NCBI GenBank assembly: GCA_023228945.1
Contig: JALOAI010000008.1
Span: forward strand, 62,001-126,000
Source: Pigmentiphaga sp.
Lineage (GTDB): Bacteria > Pseudomonadota > Gammaproteobacteria > Burkholderiales > Burkholderiaceae_B
Length of the DNA stretch: 64,000 nt
Direction: 5' to 3'
The notes beneath the pieces are model-generated. The model saw only the letters and a program-made list of their open reading frames with translations, searched no databases and was not told the origin of the DNA. Both the position numbers and the translations under genes were made by a program. Of this stretch, positions 25,933-38,717 are shown one piece after another; position 1 is the first letter of the stretch, and every line of letters begins with the position of its first letter.

Positions 25933-26436
25933 ATGTCCTCTCTCCCTTCGATCCGATTCAAGACGCCAGGTGCGCACGGCGCGCCAACCGGCCTTGACGA
26001 TCCGGAACTTGTCGGCATGCTGCAAGAAGGGCTGGGCTTTCTCGTGCGCCATACTCACCGGGCATTTGCGAAGCGCCTGGCCGATCGTTTGGTGGCGCAT
26101 GGGATCTCCGCCGCACAATGGACGGTTTTGAGGGCGCTCTGGAAGGAAGATAACGTCAGCCAGGTCGACTTGGCGGCCAGCATTCGTGTGGAGAAGGCGT
26201 CGTTGACGCAAGTCCTGGTGGCCTTGGAGAAGCAACAACTCATCCATCGCACCCGCAGCGCCGAGGATCGCCGGCGCTGGTTCGTGAGCCTGACCCCCGA
26301 AGGTCGGACTTTGAAGCAAACGTTGTTGCCCATTGGCCGCGAGATCGATCAGATTGCCACGCGGAGCCTGTCGGCCGACGAGTTGCAGACCTTGAAAACC
26401 CTCATGGCTCGGGCCCTTGCCAACTTGACTCGTTAA
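25933..26436 (+). CDS. MarR-family transcriptional regulator
   Basis: 167 residues. The winged helix is seen in SAAQWTVLRALWKEDNVSQV, IRVEKASLTQVLVALEKQQL and RSAEDRRRWFVSLTPEGR, the MarR wing. The start at 25933 is the only one that places the domain at the usual distance, though its ribosome-binding site is weak. It lies upstream of a Bug/monooxygenase/amidohydrolase operon whose promoter contains a palindrome, and most likely represses it until a phenolic ligand binds. Confidence 0.87.
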   Translation: MSSLPSIRFKTPGAHGAPTGLDDPELVGMLQEGLGFLVRHTHRAFAKRLADRLVAHGISAAQWTVLRALWKEDNVSQVDLAASIRVEKASLTQVLVALEKQQLIHRTRSAEDRRRWFVSLTPEGRTLKQTLLPIGREIDQIATRSLSADELQTLKTLMARALANLTR

Positions 26437-26484
26437 ACAGGCGGCGCGCAGAGAAATTGTTTTGAAAGACTTATCAGAATCGTC

Positions 26485-26513
26485 TTGACTTATTTAGTAT
26501 GGATCCATACGAT
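26485..26513 (+). promoter_or_regulatory. Sigma70-type promoter of Bug/monooxygenase operon
   Basis: TTGACT (26485-26490), a 17-base spacer and TACGAT (26508-26513) match the consensus well. The position, about 150 bases upstream of the Bug start, and the palindrome in the spacer make this the best-supported promoter in the window. Confidence 0.6.
26497..26510. promoter_or_regulatory. Perfect palindrome, candidate MarR operator
   Basis: GTATGGATCCATAC is a perfect 14-bp palindrome lying between and into the -35/-10 elements. The extended half TAGTATG (26495-26501) recurs inverted as CATACTA (26521-26527). A bound dimer would block RNA polymerase. Confidence 0.55.
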
Positions 26514-26666
26514 ATTGGTTCATACTACTTGTGAATTGTCCCAAGGATAGTCGCAACCCCCTTGAGGCCGAAGCAGACTCGCCTTTCACATGAACGGATG
26601 ACGGCGATCGCCATCATCCCCCGAAAGCGCCTGCGCTTTCACAGGAACCCCAGCGAGGAGACACTG

Positions 26667-27650
26667 ATGAGCACGACTGTTTTAACGCGTAGTATCACAG
26701 CTTTTGGCCTTGGTCTTGCCCTGGCCATTGGTGGGGGCGCTGCCGGCGCCCAGACCTATCCCACTAAAGATATCCAGTTCATTGTTCCGATGGCGCCCGG
26801 TGGCGGCGTCGATACCGTATCGCGCACCGTGGCGCAGATGCTGGCCGAGCGTGTCGGCCAGCCGATCATCGTCGAAAATCGCCCCGGAGCGGGCGGTTTG
26901 ATTGCCGCTGGTTACGTGGCCCGCGCCAATCCCGATGGCTATACCGTTTTTGTGGCGGATTCGGGGCAGTTGTCGGTCAATCCCACCCTTTACAAGGATC
27001 TGCCCTACGATCGCTCCAAGCCCTTCGTGCCGATCACGGAGGCCGTGAGCACACCGCTGTTCCTGGCGGTCAATGCCGACTTGCCGATCCATTCGGTGCC
27101 GGAATTCCTGGAGTACGCGCGAGCGCATCCAGGCATGCCGTATGGCAGCGTGGGCGTGGGCAGCGTGCATCACCTGGGCATGCAAATGCTCGTCACCCAG
27201 GCGGGCCTGGACATGGTCCACGTGCCGTACAAGGGATCCTCCCAAACCACCACCGCCCTGATCGGGGGAGAGGTGGGCGTGATTCTGTCCGCGCTGCCTT
27301 CTTTGAAGGGACATATCGAGTCCGGCAGGGTTCGGGTGATCGGCGTTGCCACGCCTGAACGCACGGAGTTGATGCCCGACCTCCCCACCATCGCGGAAGG
27401 AGGCCTGCCGGGCTACAACGCACTGGTGAATATCGGCTTCGTGCTGCCACCCGAAACGTCGGGCGAGATCGCGCAATTCCTGCATCAGGAGATCAAGGGG
27501 CTGCTGGAGCAACCGGAGTTCCAGCAGCGTCTCAAAACCATGGGGCTCATTCCGCTGGCGTCCTCGCCGCAGGAGTATGCCGCCAAGATCGCCGCTGACA
27601 CCGCCAAGTACAAACAAGTGATCGAGAGCGCGAATATCGCGTCCAACTGA
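26667..27650 (+). CDS. Bug-family substrate-binding protein
   Basis: 327 residues. The signal peptide (TAFGLGLALAIGGGAAGA) ends near AGAQT. TYPTKDIQFIVPMAPGGGVD and IIVENRPGAGGLIAAG are Bug signatures. GAGGAG at 26655-26660 fixes the start at 26667. It is the first gene of an operon with a flavin monooxygenase and an ACMSD-like amidohydrolase, so the ligand may be an aromatic carboxylate. Confidence 0.88.
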   Translation: MSTTVLTRSITAFGLGLALAIGGGAAGAQTYPTKDIQFIVPMAPGGGVDTVSRTVAQMLAERVGQPIIVENRPGAGGLIAAGYVARANPDGYTVFVADSGQLSVNPTLYKDLPYDRSKPFVPITEAVSTPLFLAVNADLPIHSVPEFLEYARAHPGMPYGSVGVGSVHHLGMQMLVTQAGLDMVHVPYKGSSQTTTALIGGEVGVILSALPSLKGHIESGRVRVIGVATPERTELMPDLPTIAEGGLPGYNALVNIGFVLPPETSGEIAQFLHQEIKGLLEQPEFQQRLKTMGLIPLASSPQEYAAKIAADTAKYKQVIESANIASN

Positions 27651-27734
27651 TCAGGAACCCCTCAGCGGTCCGCCGGCTGGCGCCAAGGCGATAGCCATGC
27701 CGAGGCGCCAGTCCCATTCGACGAAGGCCAACAT

Positions 27735-29384
27735 ATGACAACAACAGAACTCGATACTCCCATCCTGATCGCAGGCGGCGGGCCCACGGGCATGGCCCTG
27801 GCCATCGAGCTCGGCTGGCGCGGTGTTCCCTGCACGGTGCTGGAAATGGGCGACGGCACCGTGGATCACCCACGCCTGGGCACGATCCTCTCGCGCACCA
27901 TGGAGTTTTGCCGGCGCTGGGGCATCATCGACCGGGTCTACAACTGTGGCTTCAATAACGACTATGGCTTGAACGTCGTGTATTGCACCAGCCTGGCGGG
28001 CCACTTGCTGGCGCGCGATGACGTCGCGAGTTGCAACGAGATGCCGTTGCCGCCGCAAAGCCCGGTGCGTCGTCAGCGGTGTCCGCAGATCTGGTTCAAC
28101 CCTCTGCTCGAGAAGGCGGCGGACGAGTACGACACCGTCACGATCCATCATTTCAGTAAGCTCGAGAGCTTTGTGGATCACGGCGAGTACGTCGAGGCGC
28201 GGGTCGTGGATACGCGCTCCGGCGAAATGCGCACGCTACGGGCAAAGTATTTGGTGGGCTGCGATGGCGCCTCCAGCGTGGTGCGCTCGTCGCTGGATAT
28301 TCCCATGCAGGGCAATCCCGTCCTGAGCTATTCCATCAATATCTTCATTCGCTGCCCCGGCTTGGTGAATTTGCACGATAAAGGGCCGGCGGAGCGCTAT
28401 ATCTTTATTGGCAAAGACGGCACCCGGGGCAATCTGACGGTAGTGGACGGCCGTGAACTCTGGCGCATTACCTTGATCGGTACCACCACCATGCCGAACC
28501 TGGAAACGTTTGATGCCCAGGCAGTCGTGCGCGAGTTTCTGGGAACAGACACGATTCCGTTCGAGATCATCTCGGTCAAGCCCTGGCGCAGAACGGAACT
28601 CACGGCGCAGCGCTTTCGCGAGGGCCGGGTGTTCCTTGCCGGCGATGCGGCGCATACGATGTCGCCGACGGGCGGTCATGGCATGAGTACCGGCATGGCC
28701 GACGCGGTGGACCTGGGCTGGAAGTTCGAAGCGGTCCTGAAGGGCTGGGGCGGTGAGGCGCTGCTCGATTCCTACGACCTCGAGCGCCGTCCGATTGCCG
28801 CCCTGGTGGCGGCAGCCTCGGCCAACAATTTCCACCTGTTGGTGTCGGTGCCGGATTGCGGGGCGATCCTGGACGCCGGGCCTGAGGGTGAGGCCTGCCG
28901 TGAGAAGGTGGGTAAGCATATGCTCAAGGCTGGTCGCGAGGATTGGGATTGCCTGGGGCTCCAGCTTGGCTATCACTACGAAAATTCGCCGATCTGCGTG
29001 CCCGATGGCACGGCCGAACCGCGGGTGACGGTCATCGAATACCATCAAACGGCTCGGCCTGGCTCGCGCGCACCCCATGTCTGGCTGCCTGACGGCCGTT
29101 CCATGCTCGATCTTTACGGGCGTGGCTACACCCTGTTGCGGTTCGACGAGACCGTCGAGGCGCAGGCCCTGCTGAACGGCGCCGAAAGCCGGGGCATGCC
29201 TTTGAAACTGGTGGATCTCTATCAGCCCGCTATCGCGGCGCTCTACGAGAACCGCCTTGTGCTGGTGCGGCCCGATGGCTTCGTAGCGTGGCGTGGCGAT
29301 GCGCTGCCAGAAGACCCCGACACCTTGCTCGATGTGGTGACGGGTGTCGTTGCCGCACACCGCGACACTCTGCTTACCGCTTGA
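27735..29384 (+). CDS. FAD-dependent aromatic monooxygenase (PheA/TfdB class)
   Basis: 549 residues. The FAD dinucleotide motif ILIAGGGPTGMALAIELG is at the N-terminus, the DG motif in YLVGCDGASSVVRSSL, and the GD motif in VFLAGDAAHTMSPTGGHG. A C-terminal thioredoxin-like tail is present. These group A flavoproteins hydroxylate phenols or aromatic acids with NAD(P)H and oxygen. It lies 84 bases after the Bug gene, across a CTGGCGC/GCGCCAG hairpin. Confidence 0.87.
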   Translation: MTTTELDTPILIAGGGPTGMALAIELGWRGVPCTVLEMGDGTVDHPRLGTILSRTMEFCRRWGIIDRVYNCGFNNDYGLNVVYCTSLAGHLLARDDVASCNEMPLPPQSPVRRQRCPQIWFNPLLEKAADEYDTVTIHHFSKLESFVDHGEYVEARVVDTRSGEMRTLRAKYLVGCDGASSVVRSSLDIPMQGNPVLSYSINIFIRCPGLVNLHDKGPAERYIFIGKDGTRGNLTVVDGRELWRITLIGTTTMPNLETFDAQAVVREFLGTDTIPFEIISVKPWRRTELTAQRFREGRVFLAGDAAHTMSPTGGHGMSTGMADAVDLGWKFEAVLKGWGGEALLDSYDLERRPIAALVAAASANNFHLLVSVPDCGAILDAGPEGEACREKVGKHMLKAGREDWDCLGLQLGYHYENSPICVPDGTAEPRVTVIEYHQTARPGSRAPHVWLPDGRSMLDLYGRGYTLLRFDETVEAQALLNGAESRGMPLKLVDLYQPAIAALYENRLVLVRPDGFVAWRGDALPEDPDTLLDVVTGVVAAHRDTLLTA

Positions 29385-29398
29385 GGAACCGCACAATC

Positions 29399-30370
29399 AT
29401 GATTATCGACTCCCACGCCCACATCCTGGATCGAGACTACCTGCGGGAGCTCACCGAATTCATGGGTCTGAGCCGTTCGGCTACCGACAGTGGGCAAACC
29501 CTGTTGCGCAAGGGCAATGCCACCGTGGCCTGGCACAAGGATCATTTTTTTGATTTGCAAGCCAGAGTCGATGGCATGGACCAGCTCGGCATCGATATGC
29601 GCATCCTGTCGCTCAGCAGCCCCAGCGTGTACGACTGGCCCGTGGCCGACCAGATCCGTCTGTCCAAGGCATCCAATGATCACAACGCGCGGGCGGCCGC
29701 CGCGTTTCCGGGGCGCTTCGTGGGCCTGGCCACCTTGCCGCTGGGCGACACCCGGGCGGCGCTGTCCGAGCTGGACCGCGCCATCGATGAGCTCGGCATG
29801 GTTGGCGTGGCCATCGGCTCGAACATTGGTGGCAAGCCGCTGAACCATAGGGATCTCGAGCCGGTATGGGCCGCCATCAATCGCCGCCGGGTACCGGTGG
29901 TGGAGCATCCGATGCTACCGCTGGGTTCCGAACACATGGACGAGTACGAACTGCCGCTCAGGGTTGGTTTCGTCTACGACACCACCACCGCGTTGGCCCG
30001 CATGATCTACGCGGGGATCTTCGAGCGCTATCCGGACTTCCCGTTTTTGGTAGCGCATACGGGCGGCGCCTTGCTGTTCTTGCTGGAACGGCTGGACAAC
30101 GGTTATCGCATCTTCCCGGATTGCCGCAAGCATATCTCCACTCTCCCCAGCGAATATGCCAGGCGGCTTTACTACGATACCTGCGCCTTTTATGGTCCGG
30201 CGTTGATGATGGCCCGCGAGGTGGTTGGCGTGGAGAAGCTGTTGTGGGGGGCGGACGACCCCTTCATCGGCGCCACGACCGATCACGTTCGGCAGCTCGC
30301 CATCAGTGATACTGAAAAAGCGCTGATTCTTGGCGGTAATGCGCAGCGGATCTTCAAACTCGCCAATTGA
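29399..30370 (+). CDS. Amidohydrolase-2 (ACMSD-like) family protein
   Basis: 323 residues. The metal motif HXH is in IIDSHAHILD; later ligands are VEHPMLP, VAHTGGALLF and GADDPFIGA. This is the layout of non-oxidative decarboxylases (ACMSD, gamma-resorcylate decarboxylase) and related hydrolases. GAGGAA at 29383-29388 fixes the start; the frame further upstream is in the monooxygenase. With the hydroxylase it could decarboxylate and hydroxylate an aromatic acid, but no ring-cleavage gene follows. Confidence 0.82.
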   Translation: MIIDSHAHILDRDYLRELTEFMGLSRSATDSGQTLLRKGNATVAWHKDHFFDLQARVDGMDQLGIDMRILSLSSPSVYDWPVADQIRLSKASNDHNARAAAAFPGRFVGLATLPLGDTRAALSELDRAIDELGMVGVAIGSNIGGKPLNHRDLEPVWAAINRRRVPVVEHPMLPLGSEHMDEYELPLRVGFVYDTTTALARMIYAGIFERYPDFPFLVAHTGGALLFLLERLDNGYRIFPDCRKHISTLPSEYARRLYYDTCAFYGPALMMAREVVGVEKLLWGADDPFIGATTDHVRQLAISDTEKALILGGNAQRIFKLAN

Positions 30371-30412
30371 TCACATGCCGCAGCGCAAGCCCCGCCATGC
30401 CTCGCCCAACAC

Positions 30413-30985
30413 CTACTTCGCCAGCGCCTTGAGCGCCAGCTTGATGCCGTTGGTGAGATCCGTGCCGGGCGGCAGGCTTTTGACGGCCGCGAGGGACTCT
30501 TTGTCGGAATAGCCGAGGCCAAGCAGGGCATTGAGGATGTCGGCCTGGTCGTCGGCCACCGGCGCGGCGGCGGTGCCGAGATCGGCGCCCAGTTTGCCTT
30601 TGAGTTCGAGCAACAGGCGTTCGGCGGTTTTCTTGCCGATGCCGGGGATGCGGGTAAGCCGGCCGGGCTCCTGCAAGGTGACGACCTGCGCGAGCTCGGC
30701 CACGCTCAGGCCCGAGAGTACCGCCAACGCCATGCGTGCGCCGATGCCGCTGATGCGGATCAACTGCCGGAAGGTGGCGCGCTCGGCGGCCGTGGCGAAG
30801 CCGAACAGGATGTGGGCGTCTTCGCGCACCACCAGATGGGTGTAGAGCGATACCTTGCCGCCCACATCGGGCAACTGGTAGAGCGTGCTCATGGGTACGT
30901 CGACCTCGTAGCCGACGCCGCCGATGTCGAGGCAGATTTGTGGCGGGGTTTTTTCAAGCAGTGTGCCGGTGAGGCGTCCGATCAT
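30413..30985 (-). CDS. ruvA: Holliday junction DNA helicase subunit RuvA
   Basis: 190 residues, full length for RuvA. Domain I (MIGRLTGTLLEKTPPQICLD, GVGYEVDVP), two helix-hairpin-helix motifs (LIRISGIGARMALAVLSGL and LTRIPGIGKKTAERLLLELK), and the RuvB-binding domain III (ILNALLGLGYSDKESLAAV). It binds four-way junctions and loads RuvB. The adjacent gene downstream is the amidohydrolase, not ruvB, so the usual ruvAB pair is split here. Confidence 0.95.
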   Translation of the reverse strand: MIGRLTGTLLEKTPPQICLDIGGVGYEVDVPMSTLYQLPDVGGKVSLYTHLVVREDAHILFGFATAAERATFRQLIRISGIGARMALAVLSGLSVAELAQVVTLQEPGRLTRIPGIGKKTAERLLLELKGKLGADLGTAAAPVADDQADILNALLGLGYSDKESLAAVKSLPPGTDLTNGIKLALKALAK

Positions 30986-31418
30986 GACCTGAGGGAAAGC
31001 GACGAAGGAGACTCTCTATCCTATCTCGTTTCCCGCGTCCTGTCGGGCCTGCCCCGTGGCCCGCCAATCTCAGTCTTGAAACGCAGTGTGGCCCAGCTTG
31101 AATTCTGTCCGTGGCCAACACTCAAAATTCGTCTCTCGGGGAAGCTGTTTTTCGAAACTGAATGTAAAACTCAATAGGCGTATCGTTAATTTAAATGGGG
31201 ACGTATAAAAATATCCATGCACCCATGTAGTGCGTTGAATTTCAGGATAAAAATTAAAATGATTGAAAATCAAAGGTTTGAAATGCTACGCCTTCCTGAT
31301 TTCGGACGATTTTCATGAAAAATAAATGGGGACGTATATATAAAATCCGAGTTGTCGAATAGCAGCGCCCGCAGTATGGTTTGATCCCTTGACATACAAG
31401 CGCAGTTATGGAGCGGCC
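30986..31418. promoter_or_regulatory. Gene-free region between ruvA and gltB with repeated AT-rich motifs
   Basis: 433 bases. After a GC-rich ruvA-proximal part the sequence is AT-rich (31140-31350). TAAATGGGGACGTATA occurs twice exactly, at 31192-31207 and 31323-31338. The palindrome TTTTCATGAAAA (31310-31321) abuts the second copy. A perfect TTGACA at 31389-31394 lacks a matching -10. I take this as the gltB control region. Confidence 0.5.
31192..31338. repeat. 16-bp exact direct repeat pair upstream of gltB
   Basis: Two copies of TAAATGGGGACGTATA, 131 bases apart, both followed by A/T-rich sequence and ATCC. They could be duplicated regulatory sites or mark ends of a small element. GGGGAC-type motifs are also seen near REP-associated elements in proteobacteria. 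Confidence 0.5.
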
Positions 31419-36191
<4,773 letters not shown>

Positions 36192-36311
36192 GCGGCCGCC
36201 GGGCGCCGGCCCCGCTTTGGCGCAAGGCGCCGGTGCGGCACGGCTACGGCCCCGGGCCCATCCGCAACACCCGGAGCCGACGCTTGCGGCGGCTCCCGAT
36301 AGGACGACATC

Positions 36312-37796
36312 ATGGGAAAGATCACCGGATTTCTGGAGTACGAGCGACTGAGCGAGGCGGCCGAGGCCCCCGCCAAGCGCCTCAAGCATTGGCGCGAGTT
36401 CGTGGTTCGCCTCGATAACGACGCGGCGGCGATCCAGGGCGCGCGCTGCATGGATTGCGGCGTGCCGTTCTGCAACAGCGCCTGTCCCGTCAATAACATC
36501 ATCCCCGACTGGAACGACCTGGTGTATCGCAGCCAGTGGCGCGAGGCGCTGGATGTGCTGCACAGCACCAACAACTTCCCGGAGTTCACCGGGCGCATCT
36601 GCCCCGCGCCCTGCGAGGCGGCTTGTACCCTCAATATCAACGCCGCGCCGGTGGGTATCAAATCCATCGAGCATGCGATCATCGATCGCGGCTGGGAGGA
36701 GGGCTGGGTCGGCGCCCAGCGCGCCACCCACAAGACCGGCAAGAAGGTGGCGGTGGTGGGCTCAGGGCCGGCCGGCCTGGCCGCCGCCCAGCAACTGGCG
36801 CGGGCGGGGCACGCCGTGACCGTGTTCGAGAAGAACGACCGCGTCGGCGGCCTGCTGCGCTACGGCATCCCCGACTTCAAGCTCGACAAGCACCAGATCG
36901 ACCGCCGCGTGGCGCAGATGCAGGACGAGGGCGTGGACTTCCAGACTTCGACCTACATCGGCGACGCCGCCGAAGGCGAGGCCTATGCCGCGACCCTGAA
37001 CCATGGCCTGACCATCCTGACTCCCGCGGAACTGGAGGCCGGATTCGATGCCGTGCTGCTGACCGGCGGCGCCGAGGCCCCGCGTGATCTGCCCATTCCG
37101 GGACGCGAACTGCAGGGCGTGCATTTCGCCATGGACTTCCTGCGCCAGCAGAACAAGGTGGTGGCCGGCGATCGGCTGAAAGACCAGATCCTGGCCACCG
37201 GCAAGCACGTGGTGGTGATTGGCGGCGGCGATACCGGCTCCGACTGCGTGGGCACCAGCAACCGCCATGGCGCCAAGTCGGTCACCCAGATCGAGCTCAT
37301 GCCGCAGCCGCCGGAAGAAGAGGACAAGCCGTTGGTGTGGCCATACTGGCCGCTCAAGCTGCGCACCTCCTCCTCGCACGAAGAGGGCGTGCAGCGCGAC
37401 TGGGCGATCACCACCAAGGCTTTCGAAGGCAGGGGCGGCAAGGTGGGCAAACTGCTGTGCGTGCGCGTCGAGTGGGCTAAGGACGAGGCCACCGGCCAGA
37501 TGCGTATGCGGGAAGTCGAAGGCTCGGAGTTCGAACTCAAGGCCGACCTCGTGCTGTTCGCCATGGGTTTCGTATCGCCCGAATCCAAGGTGCTGGAGGC
37601 TTTCGGCGTCGAGCGCGATCCGCGCGGCAACGCCCGGGCCAATACCGACGACTACCGCACCAACCGCGACAAGATCTTCGCCGCCGGCGATATGCGCCGC
37701 GGCCAATCGCTGGTGGTATGGGCGATCCGCGAGGGCCGGCAGGCGGCGCGCTCGGTGGATGCCTATTTGATGGGTGAAAGCCGGCTGCCGCGTTGA
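36312..37796 (+). CDS. gltD: Glutamate synthase (NADPH) small subunit
   Basis: 494 residues. The N-terminal 4Fe-4S cysteines are in CMDCGVPFCNSACPVNNI and CPAPCEAACTL. The FAD motif is VAVVGSGPAGLAAAQQLARAG and the NADPH motif VVVIGGGDTGSDCVG. It passes NADPH electrons to GltB. The 120-base gap to gltB contains a GGCGCCGG/CCGGCGCC-type hairpin near 36200-36235. Confidence 0.96.
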   Translation: MGKITGFLEYERLSEAAEAPAKRLKHWREFVVRLDNDAAAIQGARCMDCGVPFCNSACPVNNIIPDWNDLVYRSQWREALDVLHSTNNFPEFTGRICPAPCEAACTLNINAAPVGIKSIEHAIIDRGWEEGWVGAQRATHKTGKKVAVVGSGPAGLAAAQQLARAGHAVTVFEKNDRVGGLLRYGIPDFKLDKHQIDRRVAQMQDEGVDFQTSTYIGDAAEGEAYAATLNHGLTILTPAELEAGFDAVLLTGGAEAPRDLPIPGRELQGVHFAMDFLRQQNKVVAGDRLKDQILATGKHVVVIGGGDTGSDCVGTSNRHGAKSVTQIELMPQPPEEEDKPLVWPYWPLKLRTSSSHEEGVQRDWAITTKAFEGRGGKVGKLLCVRVEWAKDEATGQMRMREVEGSEFELKADLVLFAMGFVSPESKVLEAFGVERDPRGNARANTDDYRTNRDKIFAAGDMRRGQSLVVWAIREGRQAARSVDAYLMGESRLPR

Positions 37797-38317
37797 GTGG
37801 CCTCCGGGCGTCCGGCCCGCCGCGCGCCTTGCTGCTTTCCAGCTGGCCGGCGGCACGGTTGGGGCGGCAAGGGCGAGGCTTGCGCTTAGGCACGTGGTCA
37901 AATATCATAAGATCGATTGCGCGCGGTTTTTTTTGCTGGTGCTGGGCCATTTGTTGCAGATTGTGTTGGTTTTTGCCAACGCGCCCCAGAGGCGCCTGCC
38001 GAGCCTTGGGGATTCAGGTTATCCTTTGCTCATTGCGTACGTAAGGTTCAAGGTGCTCCCACGGCGGATGCCTGGGAATCCCTCGCCCCGGCGAGGTCGC
38101 GGTTGCGCACCGGTGCTGGTTCGGCTTGTGTGATCGCTTGTCACCCCCGCTGGCCTGGCCGGCGCCAGGCTGGCCCCGGCCGCCGAAGTGCATCCCCCAC
38201 GCCTCCGTCCAGGATGCCGTCCCCGGCAGCGTAGCCGCGTTTCCTTTCGTCGTTGACCCCACTCTTGCCCTTTTGCCTGGCGCCCCGGTGCCAGCAACCT
38301 GACTCCGAGGAATAGCC
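37797..38317. other. Gene-free region between gltD and trxA
   Basis: 521 bases. It contains a short copy of the dispersed repeat (37865-37899) and a T-rich patch (37925-37975) likely to hold the trxA promoter. The remainder up to trxA is GC-rich leader-like DNA with small hairpins (such as CCTCGCC/GGCGAGG near 38081). I see no gene or recognisable riboswitch. Confidence 0.5.
37865..37899 (-). repeat. Dispersed palindromic repeat, copy 4 (short)
   Basis: On the minus strand, GACCACGTGCCTAAGCGCAA followed by GCCTCGCCC. Only box A and the beginning of the variable hairpin remain. Confidence 0.7.
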
Positions 38318-38644
38318 ATGAGCGATACCGTGCAACATGTGAGCGATGCCAGTTTCGAGACCGACGTCATCCAGGCCTCGCAACCGGTGCTGGTCGATTT
38401 CACCGCTACCTGGTGTGGCCCGTGCAAAATGATTGCCCCCATCCTGGACCAGGTGGCGGGCGAATACAGCGACAAAGTCCGCATCGTCAAGCTCGACGTG
38501 GACGACAACCAGGCCACCGCGGCCCGCTACGGCATTCGCGGCGTGCCCACCTTGATGCTGTTCAAGGATGGCGCCCCCACCGAAACCCGGGTGGGCGCCA
38601 TGTCCAAGTCGCAACTGACCCAATTCCTCGACACCGCGCTCTGA
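38318..38644 (+). CDS. trxA: Thioredoxin 1
   Basis: 108 residues, standard thioredoxin length. The active site is ATWCGPCKM, and the cis-proline loop is RGVPTLMLFKDG. It reduces protein disulfides in the cytoplasm. GAGGAA precedes the start. rho follows 73 bases downstream, a common trxA-rho arrangement. Confidence 0.96.
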   Translation: MSDTVQHVSDASFETDVIQASQPVLVDFTATWCGPCKMIAPILDQVAGEYSDKVRIVKLDVDDNQATAARYGIRGVPTLMLFKDGAPTETRVGAMSKSQLTQFLDTAL

Positions 38645-38717
38645 TACTGGCGCCGTCTGCCGTGTCGCCCGGCCTCCCCGCCGGGCGCGGCCCGTTCCCT
38701 CCTCTTTCTTTCCCCGT

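Noticed and set aside
31389..31394. Perfect TTGACA as gltB -35 box
   Set aside because: No -10 sequence lies 16-18 bases downstream, and that position would fall on the start codon.
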